Positions 43,935 to 57,400 of a DNA stretch of 64,000 nt are shown here, piece by piece (positions within the stretch are counted from its first letter, which is position 1; each line of letters opens with the position of its first letter). Position numbers and translations under genes: made by a program. The stretch is from contig CM070873.1 of the NCBI GenBank assembly GCA_036365515.1, positions 260,559,575-260,623,574 on the forward strand, written 5' to 3'. This DNA is from Torymus aiolomorphi. Its lineage: Eukaryota; Arthropoda; Insecta; Hymenoptera; Torymidae. A model generated the notes under the pieces. That model was given only the letters and a program-made list of their open reading frames with translations, was not told where the DNA came from and did not search any database.

Positions 43935-45384
43935 TTAGATGCTGTTAGGCCGATCGAGCTGTTCCTGGGCGTGCTGCAGTCCCGTGCAGTAATGGAGCAG
44001 CAGCACGCTGAGCGCCCGTAGTCGTAGGCCGTTCTGCGCATTCATCAGCCTGCTGCTCTCCGTGTCCTGCTGCGACAGAGGTTCCGGCCTCGAGGTAGTT
44101 TCTAAGTCGACCGCAGTCTTCAGCTTCGTTATCTGTACACAGCGGAAGCGCCGTAATGAAAATTAAAATTTGTATAACATGTATTTTTGTGATTGTGATG
44201 ACGGTTTCATTCGATTCAAATTTATTGGTGAACCATGAATTATCAAACATTTGGTTATTACAAAGTACTAAGTAGCCAATTCGCGTAAAAACAGTGCAAC
44301 CGGAGTATTTAACTGTATCAAATGGTATAAGAATTCTAACATTTCGAATATGATTTTGTTTGTAACAAGTACATTCATTAGAAGTACATACTATTATAAC
44401 AAACTTAAATTTTGAAATTTTTCTTTTCAAATGGAATCTATATCAGATGCGTCATTTCTACAATTTGAGGGAAATTCATCTCTTGTATCAATAGATTCAC
44501 CAGTATGGATCTTCTAAATAAAATGAATAATATTTTACTTTAATTTCGTATTTAAAAACAATTATCACGAATGGCATTAATTTGAAAATTAGCAAACGTC
44601 AATATGGTACTAAATAACGCCAAACTTTTTTGTATTAAATGAATTTACAAAATTCAAAGAAAATAAATAGAACCTTAAACGTAGATCTAATAATTAATGC
44701 CTAGAAGATCTGTTTTTCTATCCTAATATATTCTACAAAAATCACAAAGAAATTACCATGGCATTGATTTTGTCCATACGCGCCTGCGGCTCCAAGTTCT
44801 TGTAAAGGAATCTACCGGTTTCCTTAGCCTTGGACATTAGCTCGTCGTCGAGGTCGCCGGCGATGAGAGCGGCTGCAACACTTGGCTCCGCACCCTCCAG
44901 CAGGTCCGGGCTAATGCCTAGGCCACCGCCTACGACGACACCGACGCCGACACCGCCGCCGACGAGCGAGCTCTAAATGGTCGCACATATCACCCAATTA
45001 TCAGCACAACTCAATGCCAAATGCTCGAGAACCGCGCATATCATCACACGGCGCTCGCGTAAGCGCGGCTGCTGGCCCATGCATACTTGTTTTTTTTTTT
45101 TTATATTTCATATTTGTATAAAAGTATGTATAAATTTCGCATTGTCTTTGTATAATGATAGAGAAGAGAAAAACATGTCGATCCAGCAAGTCTTCTTTTA
45201 TATTGCTCTTTTTGGCTTAATGATTGTGAGTGAGGCACTGAAGCTATAGGCGTTAGGCGCTCGAAATTTTCGATGACATGTTATGATGGTGAAGATTTTC
45301 TTTTTTTTTATGACTTTTACGATGACGATGAGGCTGCGATGGTGATGATGATGGTGGTGGTTGCTAACTACACGGTGTTAATGG

Positions 45385-45440
<56 letters not shown>

Positions 45441-47780
45441 TGAGTTATGGTTAATGATGCTTGGACGTTGGTTACGATGACGATTAGTGATTACGGTTTT
45501 AATATATATAGTAAGTACTAATATATAGTTTACAGGTACATGGTACGTTACAGCGAGTGAATTATAATGGTGGATGAGTGAGATGAGTGAGGCAATGGAA
45601 GTGCGCATAAACATATTTTCAAATACAAAAAATATTCAGCGATGTTAAGGTGAATACAATGGACGACAAGCGTGTAATGACGAGCAAGTAAAATTGTAGC
45701 GATATGTTGCGTCAAATTTTTAATTTTTTTCAACAATTTTTGGTTGTTATGTATATAGCTCAAAGATAAATGCAAGTGAAATGTTAAAAAATTACGTAAT
45801 TGTAATAAAAAATGTCATGATAATAAAAATTTTATCAACGATAATGTCTTAAGTTTAACGAAAAAGTTCTATAGTGCAAAAAAAGTCAGTTAAAGTGCAT
45901 CATAAAATGTAGGTATCTTAAATTCATAACAATATTCTAAAAGTAACTATACAATAATTTATAATAAAATATGTATTAAATTACTCAAAAATTAATACTA
46001 TTCTACGTCCTGTAACATAATAATTAGTTATGTAAAAAACAGAAGTATATATGCTACAAGAGAAACAGAGAGAGAAAAAGAGAGAGAGGTAATTCAACAG
46101 GGGGGTGGCAGAAGAGCTACAGGTACATAAGTATATAATATGGTTGGGCTAAATACCTTCTCTCTTCACTATATAATAATGGACGCAAAAAGCAGTCAGC
46201 GGTACAACATACACATACATACGTGTCTCGTATTATATACGCGTGCCTAAAAGCGCGCAAGCAGAGCCAAAACGTATACAATATATTATATGTACTCTCT
46301 AAACGCAGCCAGATATAGAGAGACAGAGATATAGAGACACAAAGCAAACTTCGGATGAACGTTAAGACGTTCATTCTAAGCTGCGTGAACAATGGAAACT
46401 GCAAAAGTATATAATGCTCATAAAAGAAGAAGGAAAAGGTAAAATGAGGTAAGTAATAAGTAAGATAGAGATACAAGTATAAAAGATAGGAAAAAACAAG
46501 AAACAGAAATGTACAAATATATACTCAAAGTTACGAAAGACAGAGAGGAAACGCCAAGATATTGAACCACGCATGATTATGTCGTGTGTCGATTATCGAT
46601 CAAAATTACGTCGTTGATGTATATAGATTTGGCAAGTGTATGTGGTTATGAAGCGTTAAGGGAAGGTGTTACCGAGATTTTTCAAACTAAATTTCAGAAG
46701 CGGTACTTATTACCTATATATTTATGCCTAATTAGCTCTGACTACTTAATTCTATTACAGTGTTTACGTTTTGTGGAAGCACTTTGTTATTACTAAAGTA
46801 GAGAAGTTTGACGCGGTTTCGATGAGTCTCATAAATTTTATTTAAAAAATCATATACATTATAAAAAACATACAAGATTCGTTCCCATAAATTTGTATAA
46901 CATTATCAATTGTATACCACTCTAACCTCAAAATCACAACTTTGATATGATTTTTCGGCGCTCGTGGTATAAAATACCGTTCGAAACTAGTGCGTAAGTC
47001 GATTATTTAGGTGGTGTGACTTTTTCGCACTCGCTTCGCTCGTGCAAAAAGTCACACCAGCTAAATAATCGACTTCCCCACCCGTGTCGAAATGTACTAT
47101 TAAAACGCTTAACAGTTCATAATTTAATTTTTAATCACTTTTTTAATGTATATAGTTACTTCTTTAACATTAAGTTGCTTATAAAAATTGAACTTTATAA
47201 TGAATATATTTGAAATACTTTAATATAATACAAAAAGCCGTTTGAACAGGTTCAAACATTAAATCTCTCAAATATAGCGATAACACTTTGGTTAATATTA
47301 TCCTTATGGCTTTTGCTTCACAATACAATATAGCCTTTCACTTTTTTCAGCAAAGTCAACGGACAAATACATATTTATAAATATATTCAACGATAACGAT
47401 AAATCATCAGTCTCGCCTCCCCTTAACTCAACTCCCGTAAAACGAAGCGCTTATATATTATATCGGCTTCGCATCTCGCAAAGAATGATCGGAAACTCCG
47501 TACGTATACTCTCATACTAACAAAACTGACGGGGGGAAAACGAGTAAAAATACACGCGTGCGCGCGCGCGTACTTAATGCACAGCACAATTTTCCTCGGC
47601 AGGAAACTAAGGATCTAATACACGCTCCGAGAGCTATCTAAGACACAGGCGGTATAGGCGCGGTTCTACACGAGACATACAGAATATATACGCAAGTAAC
47701 AGCACGGATGAAAGATACGTAGATAAATGTAGAAACAGATGCGGATGCGTGAGTGACAGAAAAAGAATAGAAATAAAAGT

Positions 47781-47812
<32 letters not shown>

Positions 47813-50800
47813 AGCTCTAAGAGTCGAAGGCTTCACGAGATCTTGACTGCTTTCTCTTCCACGGAAGCATACGTGTAGCATCGGGCTCTACCTTGCGGGA
47901 TGCGCAGGGACTTGGGGGTAGGCTTCTGGATGCCAGGCCAATGCCAGCATTCGGTGGGGCCAGGCAACTCGTACTTCCGGCCTTCTTCAGGCCCAGGAGC
48001 GTGTTAGCTATGCTGGCCTTCATGGCCATCATACTCGCGCCCTATTATGCAATCAATCCATGGTTAGTGTGCTCGACCTCTCTGGCGCACGATCAAAAGT
48101 CGCACACGCCTCAACGCACAGCCCACACACTTTACTCTTTTTTTACTCTTATTTCTACTTTGCCAATTGTATATTTACCCCCCACGTTCTGATTTTTTTT
48201 TCGTTCATTTTTAGTGTGTAGCTTGTTGTTTTGATTTTTTTTCTTTTGATCATTATCTTTGCTTTTAATACATGTTCATTAATTTTATGTGTGATTGTTA
48301 TTGTTAATTTTACGTTCTACGAGAAACATCCATAAAAGAATTTTTCATACGACTTTGGATAAAAATAATATTTAACAAATATACTGTATAGAGTAATGGG
48401 TTTATTTAAGAAAATGATTTTATTTTTTATAAATAATAAGCTAAACATAATTGTAAAAATAAATACGATGAAGATAGCACCAATTTAAAATATAAGTATA
48501 ACGTAAGTCTGCTCGCTTATTAATGACTAATTACCATTAAATAAAATCATAAATTTAGAATATTATGAATGTTTCTGTAAATAAATGTGATAGGAAAAAA
48601 GGGGTGCAAGCCTACAAAAGAAACCTTCACCCACCGGAAATGCAACTGGTCAAATTGTTTTTTTATTGTCAACAATATTAGTAAATCATGCTTTAGTTAA
48701 CAATTCATGTTTTTTTTCTTATGTACAGGAATTCAAAGGCGATTTATCATCATTATCACCAGTGCACGTCAGCGGGCGCTCGCTCGGGGCGACCCGCCGC
48801 AATAAACGAAAAGAAAAAAAAATTGAAAATATTCTCGAATTCAATTTCCATCATATGTTTGTAAATATATGTATGTATACGTATACTGGCCATTGACTAG
48901 AAGATAAATGTTTCATAAAAATTCATTCCTTGCATTCTTTCACGCACGATTAGTCTTGACCTGACTTTTTTTGTCTTTAAAAATGACGAGAATAAAAATA
49001 AATAAAATATCTCTACGCCCCTTTCTCATTGCAAAAGGCAAAGAAGATTGACTAGATTTTCTTTTTTTTTTCTTAGTTACGACCGATACAATCGTAAGTT
49101 ATTGTAATATTGTTATATACTTCTCGAATTCGCTGATTTAAAAAAGAATTCATCACTCGTACCACATGTATATATAAAATATATAAATATATAATATAGT
49201 TGCATCTATTAAAAAAGAGAAATTATATGCTTCACACGTTGTGAATCCGACACACATCGACGTCTCGAAAATATTTGTATACTTTGAGGTTTTCCGTTAA
49301 CTCGAATCAGCGGTATATATGTATAATATAAACCTGTTCGGCGATATGTTAATTTGTTTTGTCTGTTTTTCACGTTGATTATAGAGATCGTAGAAAAGTA
49401 ATAACTAATAATAATAATTTGGAAGTCGATGATAATTGTTTAACTATAAATGACAGATTTTTCTATCTTTTTTTTTGCTTTTTTGATTTTTTTTAGCGAC
49501 CTAGTAAGTGCCCAGTACCTGAACGTTCTCTTCACAACTTGTGAGCGATATTTCGGGGCCCGACTCACTGCCGGCGATGCTCGTGGTCTCCGTCTCGTCG
49601 GCCTCGAACGCCATTGTCGCGAGACCCTCGGCGCCACAGGCACCGGACGCCTGACAGCGCTGCTCGCACTTCTTGTGACAGACCATCCCGCAGTCTCGAC
49701 ACTGTACCGCGTCTTTCAGCCATATCTGAAAATTTTAGACAAGTTTATTCATTTGATCGAGCTATCGCGAGAAAAATCATCAACTAAATGTAATTTTAGC
49801 AAAGAGTAGATAGAAGAACGTTTAGTATTGAATAAAGTTCGAAACAATCATTTCAACGTTTTCATAGACATGGCTCAAATATCGTTTTCTGATTCATACT
49901 TTCAGAACTTTGTACAATAGTTGATTATTCTGTTATACAAAGCAAGAAAGTTTTGCTTTTACGTGAAACTACAATTTTTGATATCATGATTGCACATTTC
50001 AATTCAACTAAACTGTTTACATAGATAGATTAGTTATAAAAAAGAAGCTTTACTAAAAAATATTTAATAATTGTTTATAATTTATACAGAACGGTAGATA
50101 CCTTTTTTGTACAAAAGTCACAATGAGTAGCTCTGTGAAAGTGCGTCCTAATAAAATCGTGAGGTTTCTTATTTATAATATCTTCGCACAGGACAGGCTG
50201 TACTTTCACTGTTTCCTCGGTACCCTTCTTACTGCAGTCGACATTCTGATTTGGACGGCTCGAAACCCATATATAAGACAACAAAATATCACCATAACAC
50301 AGCGTTGGGTCGAATCCGGAGTATCCAGTTAGTTTAAAGTTAGACAGGGCTGGAGATGCTAAAGCACGAAATAAAAATAAAGTACAAATACATTCTTTTG
50401 TTAATAATAAGGAAATAAGACGAACCCGAGTCTGGAGGCAGCAATGCATGGCATTTGAGATAATGACCAGTCGAAGACGTGGAACATTGAGTCAGAATTA
50501 ATTTAATGGGAGCATTAATGTACCCTACTAGTTTTGGCTGACTTTCGCCACCCTTGACTTTTGCCCAAACCCCGACATTCAGATACTGAAGCTCGGAGTC
50601 AATCTGAAAGCTTCTCTTCTCATCGAACGTAATTAACGAGGCGTGCGGCTTATCTTTGCTAGTGTAATACAGTTCGTTTAGGCTGGGGATGCTCGAGTCG
50701 TCAACATTTGAGGACTTGGCACTACTCGACGTGCCTGACGAGTTCGACGAAGTCGTCGATATTCGTCTGATTGGAGTATCTGGAGCCTGCACCGTCGTCT

Positions 50801-52588
50801 CCTCGACGTTTATGGCTGATGTGGTGTGAGCACTGCTCTTTCGTCGTCTAAATAATTTACTAGCGCTCGTGTCGGTTTTCTCTACCGTATCGTTGTCGAA
50901 GTCTTTTAGATCCGAGAACTTGATGGACTTGAAGCTGTCATCGACGCTCAGCATATCACTCTTATTGGCCATGGATTCACTCTTCGATGATCGTTTGGCA
51001 TTACCCTTCTCGGATGCCTTGTCTACCTCAAACTTAGACAGACTGCTTTTCTCCCAATCAGCACTGGAATATTTTCTTTCCACGCGAATGATGAATCGAC
51101 GTTGAGCGGCACTTTTCACGAGCTTCGCCACCTGATTCATGTTAGTAACTTTTTTACCATTGACGGCAACGATTATGTCACCTTTCTTCATCTCCGCTAT
51201 TCCGGCGGGACTGCCGCTCACAATAGTCTCGACGAGCACGCAATTTTGACCTATTTCGTTAATATTTTCCTGTTTGAAAACGACACCGAGCTGTTGTGAA
51301 CTAACTTTGCTAATTATTAAATCTAAAATCATATAGGGAACACCGCTATACTGTGTCAAACACACCCAGGGTGCCGCATCCACACTGATGGTACAATAGG
51401 TCTCAATTTGAGACAGATTTTCGGCATTGATCGATGCAGGATCAATGTTCAAACGACTGACTTCAATCAAAGTAACATCTAAAACACCTGGGGTTAGTTG
51501 AGTCGCCGCAACCTTGAAAGAAACCGCAAGTTTAATATTACGTTTAAAAATTAATAAATATTTTTTTACGAAAAAATATATTTTACCTCTGATAAATCAA
51601 TATCCTCATCATTAAGTCTACGGAAGAAAGGTTTATAACGCATTTTATAACGAGGTAGCGTGTGTTTTCGACGAACTGCTCTGCGAATTTGGCCTGTGAT
51701 GAGAGAAATGATTTGAGGTTGCAGTTGACGCCCTTGAAACTGTGACTGAACTTCTAACTCTAAAATTGGTTCTGTATAAAAACTAAGGGACCAATGAGTA
51801 TATGGGACTCGTGTGAACTGGAGTCTTGCTTTTCCAGTTACTCTTTTAACTGAAATATTAACATTTGAATTGATATTTTTAATTTATAATAAAAATAAGT
51901 TACAAATTTTGATTTTATGTGATATACCTTGCAGTGATAAGTAAGCTGTTTTTCCTAATAACATTTTCACATCTATTGACATTTGGAAGTTTCCTGAATA
52001 ATGTAGATCCAAGCATAGATCTAATGTTTCTAGTAAACCAGTATCTGCACATATTTTTGCATCAGCTACATCTAAACCTTTTATTGTGGGGAAGTGATTA
52101 CCAAGGTTTAAATCTCTTAACTGAAATAATTTAAATAAAGAGTCAATTATTCAATCCTCACTTTGAACTAATAACAAAAATAAATAATATACCTGCACGC
52201 TATCAAATAATTTTCCAGTAGTTGATTGATTGAGGAGTTCTTTAAATTCATTGTTTAACTTTCGATAAAGCCAAAGGCGCACTCGCTCTGCATTTCTTAA
52301 TTCATTGAAAAGAAATTGCAGTGTTAAATTTATGGCTAGGTTTTCGTTTCCCTGTGACAAACTCTGACGTGGTGAACCGCTTGTGAAGTTTGGTCTCTCC
52401 TCTTTGATTTGAGTGACCAGTTCTTCAGGTAACTCCGCCGACCCAGGTGGTACTGGGTGCTTTGGCGGAGTAGTTTCTGGTGCAGACTCGAAGAATTTTT
52501 TGAAAATATAAAATTCCACTAGTAGTGTACATATTACTCCGGAAAAAAATGCAATCACAGCCAAGAAAATAAATGCAAAAATGCCCAT
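43935..52588 (-). CDS. PDZD8: PDZD8 lipid-transfer/membrane-contact protein, long isoform
   Basis: Nine minus-strand exons: 52588-52193, 52120-51928, 51849-51587, 51512-50426, 50358-50102, 49725-49519, 48041-47892, 44972-44757 and 44132-43935; phases all agree, 988 residues. Order: N-terminal membrane segment (about 2-32, FAFIFLAVIAFFSGVICTLL), SMP lipid-binding domain (about 85-290), PDZ (about 358-430, GSPAGIAEMKKGDIIVAVNG), Ser-rich linker, C2-like region (about 575-690), and a C1 zinc finger (about 712-765, HX12CX2C then CRDCGMVCHKKC). A C-terminal helical segment follows (ETGRFLYKNLEPQARMDKIN, then ITKLKTAVDLETTSR). In animals PDZD8 sits in the ER membrane at contacts with endolysosomes and mitochondria and moves lipids; its C-terminal helix binds Rab7. 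The C1 core has 11 rather than 13-14 residues between its second and third Cys. The gene is head-to-head with IntS4. Confidence 0.9.
44133..44756 (-). other. PDZD8 last intron
   Basis: AT-rich 624-bp intron between ATG/GTAATT (44757) and TGTACAG/ATAA (44132). No extra exon was seen. Confidence 0.8.
45388..45437. repeat. (AC)25 microsatellite
   Basis: A pure 50-bp AC tract in a PDZD8 intron. Confidence 0.97.
46978..47092. repeat. Short hairpin-forming inverted repeat
   Basis: The core 46996-47075 folds back: AAGTCGATTATTTAG and TGGTGTGACTTTTT on the left match the right arm over about 30 bp with one mismatch and a one-base bulge, closed by GCAC/GTGC. The flanks TTCGAAACTAGTG and CACCCGTGTCGAA extend the pairing imperfectly. 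Size and shape fit a small MITE or its remnant; a structured RNA from the PDZD8 intron is an alternative. Confidence 0.65.
47785..47812. repeat. (AG)14 microsatellite
   Basis: A pure 28-bp AG run five bases beyond the short-isoform PDZD8 stop codon; it would read as CU in that 3' UTR. Confidence 0.93.
47817..52588 (-). CDS. PDZD8: PDZD8, possible short isoform ending in exon 7
   Basis: If the donor CGCAAG/GTAGAG at 47892/47891 is not used, the frame of exon 7 stays open for another 24 codons (VEPDATRMLPWKRKQSRSRE and a short tail) to a TAG at 47819-47817. That gives 875 residues lacking the C-terminal helical region. The extension is Lys/Arg/Ser-rich and resembles no domain. Both outcomes keep SMP, PDZ, C2-like and C1 parts intact. 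Which one is made, and whether the short form is real or merely an open intron start, needs transcript evidence. Confidence 0.4.
48042..49518 (-). other. PDZD8 intron of 1.5 kb
   Basis: AT-rich intron between CAG/GTACTG (49519) and AATAG/GGCG (48041). It contains one GC-rich island at 48730-48790 described separately. Confidence 0.7.
48730..48790. other. GC-rich exon-like island of unclear strand
   Basis: About 60 bp of GC-rich sequence in a strongly AT-rich intron. On the plus strand it starts right after a good acceptor (a T-rich tract ending TTATGTACAG). On the minus strand it follows a T-rich tract and ends near T/GTACAT. No reading on the minus strand keeps PDZD8 in phase at both ends; one reading would end the protein after about 24 codons. 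No family similarity was recognised. Confidence 0.35.
49726..50101 (-). other. PDZD8 intron splitting the C1 domain
   Basis: AT-rich 376-bp intron between AAG/GTATCT and TTTCAG/ATAT, lying between the CX2C pair and the rest of the C1 zinc finger. Nothing else was seen. Confidence 0.85.
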
Positions 52589-54428
52589 ACTAGTTGTACC
52601 CCTAGTGAAAGACCAGAATTCTTTTCAAGACACGCCTCTGAAACGTCAAAAAACTACTCATTAGCATAATTTCATAATGAAACATCTGGTAATTCGCGTT
52701 CTAGAGGAAATTTATTTAGAAAAGTATGTCTCTCACAATAGCTACCTTATGCATAACGTTTGAAGGAAAACTTACATGTGCATGTGAAGACGGACGCTCA
52801 AGACGTGACATTAGGAACTCTAATTCGAAATCCTCGCGAAATCACTGTAATTAACAAAAGCTTGTTGTGTCATGCTATATCATTCTCCCGCCGACAGAGA
52901 CGGCCTCACACACTTCTCTCTCTCGTAAATCACCTTCAATCCATTTGTCGACAATCGACCGTCTAACTGTACTTCTTTTTTCTCTCGCTTCCTCTTTCCC
53001 TTTTCTCTCTAGCGCGCGTTCTCTTACTCCAAATTGGAAATCGATAGCGCACGGCCAACAACTAACTCGCTCCTCTCTCCGCGGGTGCTTTATCCTATAT
53101 TGAACTGCAAGCGGTTTTCATGACGAGAGCGCGCGCGCGCGTTTAGCACATAACACACGCATCACGCAGCTCAAATACGGAAATGATGAGCGAGCGCGGC
53201 GATGCCGGGACAACTGCTGATGATGCACGACGGGGAAAATAGTTGTACGCACGGACGCGCGCGTGTCTTGACATTTCCTTCTTATCGATCCTGACGGCCA
53301 TGTTGATTGAGCGTGTCGTCGATATATATTTCAGCGCCCGCGCGTCGACGCTGTGTGTCTGTAGGCTCTCTCAGTCTCTCAACGTTTGGGACAAAAAGTC
53401 GTATTAGACTTAACGGATTCTCAAGTGCAACGACGATGACTATTGACTTTCCGGCTCGGGGCTCGCTCGCGCGTAATCATACAGGTAATATGTTTACATC
53501 GTTTTCGCTGACACACCGCGAAATTGCGCAAAATGGCTATCAGCTGACTTTGACAAGCAGAAGAGTGTTGTCGATATACAGTGACAGTCCCCCCTCCCCC
53601 CTCCCTGCGAAAACGGGTTTTAGCTCCTTGCTAGGTTGCCGTTCCTCTTCAGACTTTTGCAGTTCTTATTGAGCGACTTGGCAAATGCGCTTGTGAATTT
53701 GGAGTAGCGGTAAAATCGAATTTTTAGTTTTTGGATTATTTTTTATATTTGACGAAGATACAGCATAAATGAAATTGTTAAAAATTAAATATTTAAATAA
53801 ATAAGGTCGTCTATAATTAAATTTCTAAAAAGATTATTTTTTAAAACATTAATGTTAACAAAAATAATTCATATCATTTTTAAAATCAAATACAATAAAT
53901 GATGAGTTAATTTTACTTTTAAAGAATATACATATAGCTTCTAACCATATACAAGGTATGTCCTAACATTGTGTTGTATGTACATAATTACTCCTACGTT
54001 AGTTATATTTTTTAAGAGGAGAGGTTATATCGTATAGATATAGATAGTATGTATGTACATATTGCTGCTCCGTTTTGGTTTCATTCTACAATTTCAAATA
54101 AATTTATAAATTATAAAAATTAATCTGTTAGTATATATTAAATTCCATATCTTAAGATATAAATTAATTATTACACAAGTATAAAGTTTACAATCTGGGA
54201 CAAAAATTATAGTATGATATTTATACGTTCGTTTAGAAGGCTAGTCGCGTTTCAAAACATAACCTCTCCGATTTACAATATGAATCTTTGTTTAATTTTA
54301 AAAAGATATTTCAAATAATTTTTAGTAAAATATACTTTGACTTGGATAGATTAAGACTTTTTACTTTTTCAGCTGATGTGGGATACTCTTTCTTGTTTAT
54401 TGTATACTAAACTTGTAAGTTTAATACA
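52589..54428. promoter_or_regulatory. Divergent promoter region between PDZD8 and IntS4
   Basis: The two start codons point away from each other across 1.84 kb. The part 52960-53660 is CpG-rich with CT-rich runs, as expected of a broad shared promoter. The part 53700-54370 is AT-rich and probably an intron in the IntS4 5' UTR, since TTTTTCAG precedes 54373 and an uninterrupted leader runs to the ATG at 54429. No clear TATA/initiator pair was found for either gene. Confidence 0.55.
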
Positions 54429-57400
54429 ATGGCAGCATTAATAAAGAAGAGAGTACTGGCTGAATTCAACCAAAGCCAAGTAAGTACAGCATCCTTGCAT
54501 ACATTATCACCATGGGAGTAAATTCATTCATTGTATTAGTAATTTTAATTATGAAATTGTTATTTTAAGGTTACTACAATTGAACCACCTGTTAAACGTC
54601 TTAAAACATTAAGACTTCTAGCATCAGGAGTAGGAAAAAATGGATCAACTAATAAAGGCAGTTCAGCATTAGCATATGTAGAATGTTTAGAGAAATGCAA
54701 AGGTGGTAATGATGCATTGCAATTATTGGTACGGATATCAGATACTATTGGACAGATGGCTGTTGAAGACATTCCAACAGCAGTTAAGAAGTTATCAGAA
54801 AGATTTGCCATTGAACAAGAAGCTGCTGTTCGAGCAAAAATTCTTTGGGTTTTTGCAGAATTAGGTGAACTCACCTATGACCCTGTAGAGAAAACAAGAA
54901 TTGTTAATGAGACAGCTAATCTTTTGAAAGACGAAGATTCTCATCGCGTAAAAAGTCAAGGTCTTGCAACTCTTTTAAAATTAGGAGATTACAACAGGTA
55001 TATAAAATAATGTTTAAAAGTAATATATTTATACTTACATGATTTTTTAATTTTTCTTTCAGAACATTGGTATTGAAAATTGCCAGGGATCATTTACCTG
55101 ATACTTGGCATGGTGTACAAACAAGATGTCTTTCTATTATAGGCAGATATCTTTCTTCCAATACGGCAGATGATACTTTAGTCTTAGTTAATAATTATGC
55201 TAAATCTCAAGATCCTAGAGTTCGTGCTCAGGCATTTGAAACAATGGCAGAACTTCATACACATAGAGGTTGTAGACTTCCAGCAAGTTTTTTTCAGGAA
55301 GCTTGTCAATGCTTGAGGGATGATTATGAGATTGTTAGACGTGCAGTGCTAAAATTGATTTGGCTATTAGGAAATGAATATCCCGAAACGTAATTTTTTC
55401 ATTTATTCATAAATTAATCTATTTACTAAAATTATAATAAAAATATTAAAATTATATTAATCCTGTTTTTCTGCTTTCTTTTACAATAATTAGCATGGTA
55501 CCCGGGGGAAGAGATTATGGTGAAGATATGAGAATGGTAGACAGTGCCTTTTGTAAATTATGTAGTCTAATGGGAGATCTCTCTCCAAGAGTAAGAGCTT
55601 TAGCCATGGCTCTTCTTGGTTCACTAAAAAGTGTATCTCGTCGTCACATAGAGCAGGCATTGGATAAAAAGCAGATACGTGTGGAAGATGAAGGTTCTGA
55701 AGCAGAAAGAACTGGTATAAATACTTGTGGTGCATTTATTCATGGATTGGAAGATGAATTTTTAGAAGTAAGGCTATTTATATTATTAATTTTATATTAA
55801 ATGTACACTTTAATAATAATTAATATTAATGGTTTAAATTCTTTTAGGTACGAACAGCAGCAGTTGAATCTTTATGTGCATTATCTTTGGAAAGACCTAC
55901 TATTGCACACATATCACTAGAATTTATGGTTGATATGTTCAATGATGAAATTCAGGATGTTAGAATAAAAGCCATTGAATCATTAAGAAAAATGTCAGGC
56001 AGTGTTACATTAATTGAAGATCAACTTGAAACTATTCTTGGAGCTCTTGAAGATTTTTCTGGAGAAGTTAGAGAAGGTCTTCATGCTACACTTGGAGCAA
56101 GTCATTTAGCTACCAAAACCTGTTTGCACATGTGTGTTAAACAGTTAATTGATAACTTAAATCGTTATCCACAAGATCAAGACAGTATTTACAAATGTTT
56201 ACAATCAATAGGTGCATCACACCCCTACTTAACATTACCACTTGTGCCTCAATTACTGGGACAGCATGCCTTTTTTGACACACCTGAACCAAATGTTGCT
56301 ATGCCAACTTGTATCCTTTAATTGTACAAATATTATTTTATATTTAGGTTTTACAATTTTTTAAATTATTTATAAAAGTAAAAATCTTTTATTTTTATTA
56401 CGTTTTACAGAATTGCTAAGATTTATAACGAAACTGCAAATAAAATTATTGTAATTTAAAACAGAATTTTCCTTAATAATTTTTTGATAGATGTTAGTGT
56501 ACTAGTATTGATATTTAATGCTGCAGCTCATTGCCCAAGCATGTATTCTTTATTCACTCATCACACTGTCAAGCATTATCATTACTTACGTGATACGATG
56601 CCACATTTAGTTCCAAGACTAAAACCTGCACTATTGGTCGGTAGTACAGGTAAAACGGATGAACAGTTGAAGGACGAAGAAACTGAAGACGAAAATGCAA
56701 GAAAGTTTTTGGAAAAAATGGTAACAGCTGTGGAAAATGCAAGACCTGGTGGTCGTGTATATACTCAACTTTTAGAAGCTGCTGCAACAGACTTAGACAG
56801 ATTAGCTGAGATGGATTTGAGAATGGAGGGTGTAGCTAGATTTTCAGCACTGTACATACGCTGTCTACTCCTGTTAAAATCAATCACAAAAGAATTCACT
56901 ATTTCGTCCAATGCAACGTCGTCTAATTCTTCATCAAATGGCATGAATAATATTACTTTACTCCATAGATTTTCACAACAGTAAGAATATTTCTTAATAA
57001 GAACGAAAATTCAATTAATTATACGAAAACTAAATATATTATTTTTGTAGATTATTACGATTATTTATTGGTTTGGGAGAAAATGAAATGGCATTGGCTA
57101 CCGATGTTTGGCTTAAAGCTTTAGCTTTGGATTTGGTCCGTGCTACAAACAATGATCCTGCTGGTGCACTAACAATTGCTCGACATTTTCTGGCAGAAAC
57201 GGATTCTCTTCCTGAAGATGCTACGAAATTGCCTCCTTTCTCAAAAGCTCTTGTCCACCAGCTACCGGCACTTGGCGAAGCGAAGCCGGCAACACTCACA
57301 AGACTTTTGATGCCTCTGCTTATAAACCCTCCACTAAAAGGTGAGGAAAAACTTCCCAGACCTGCACAGTCCACTAAATACTGTCGGGCTATCATTGAAG

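Larger units (their letters stand above)
44973..47816 (-). other. PDZD8 intron between alternative exon 7 and exon 8
   Basis: About 2.9 kb, counted from the donor at 47891. AT-rich, with a CA microsatellite (45388-45437), a GA tract (47785-47812) and a hairpin repeat (46978-47092). Part of it next to 47816 would be 3' UTR in the short isoform. Confidence 0.65.

Noticed and set aside
53146..53301. A minus-strand frame starting ATGGCCGTCAGG upstream of PDZD8
   Set aside because: It runs about 51 codons in CpG-rich promoter DNA, resembles nothing known, and the PDZD8 start at 52588 with its membrane anchor is the expected N-terminus. At best an upstream ORF.
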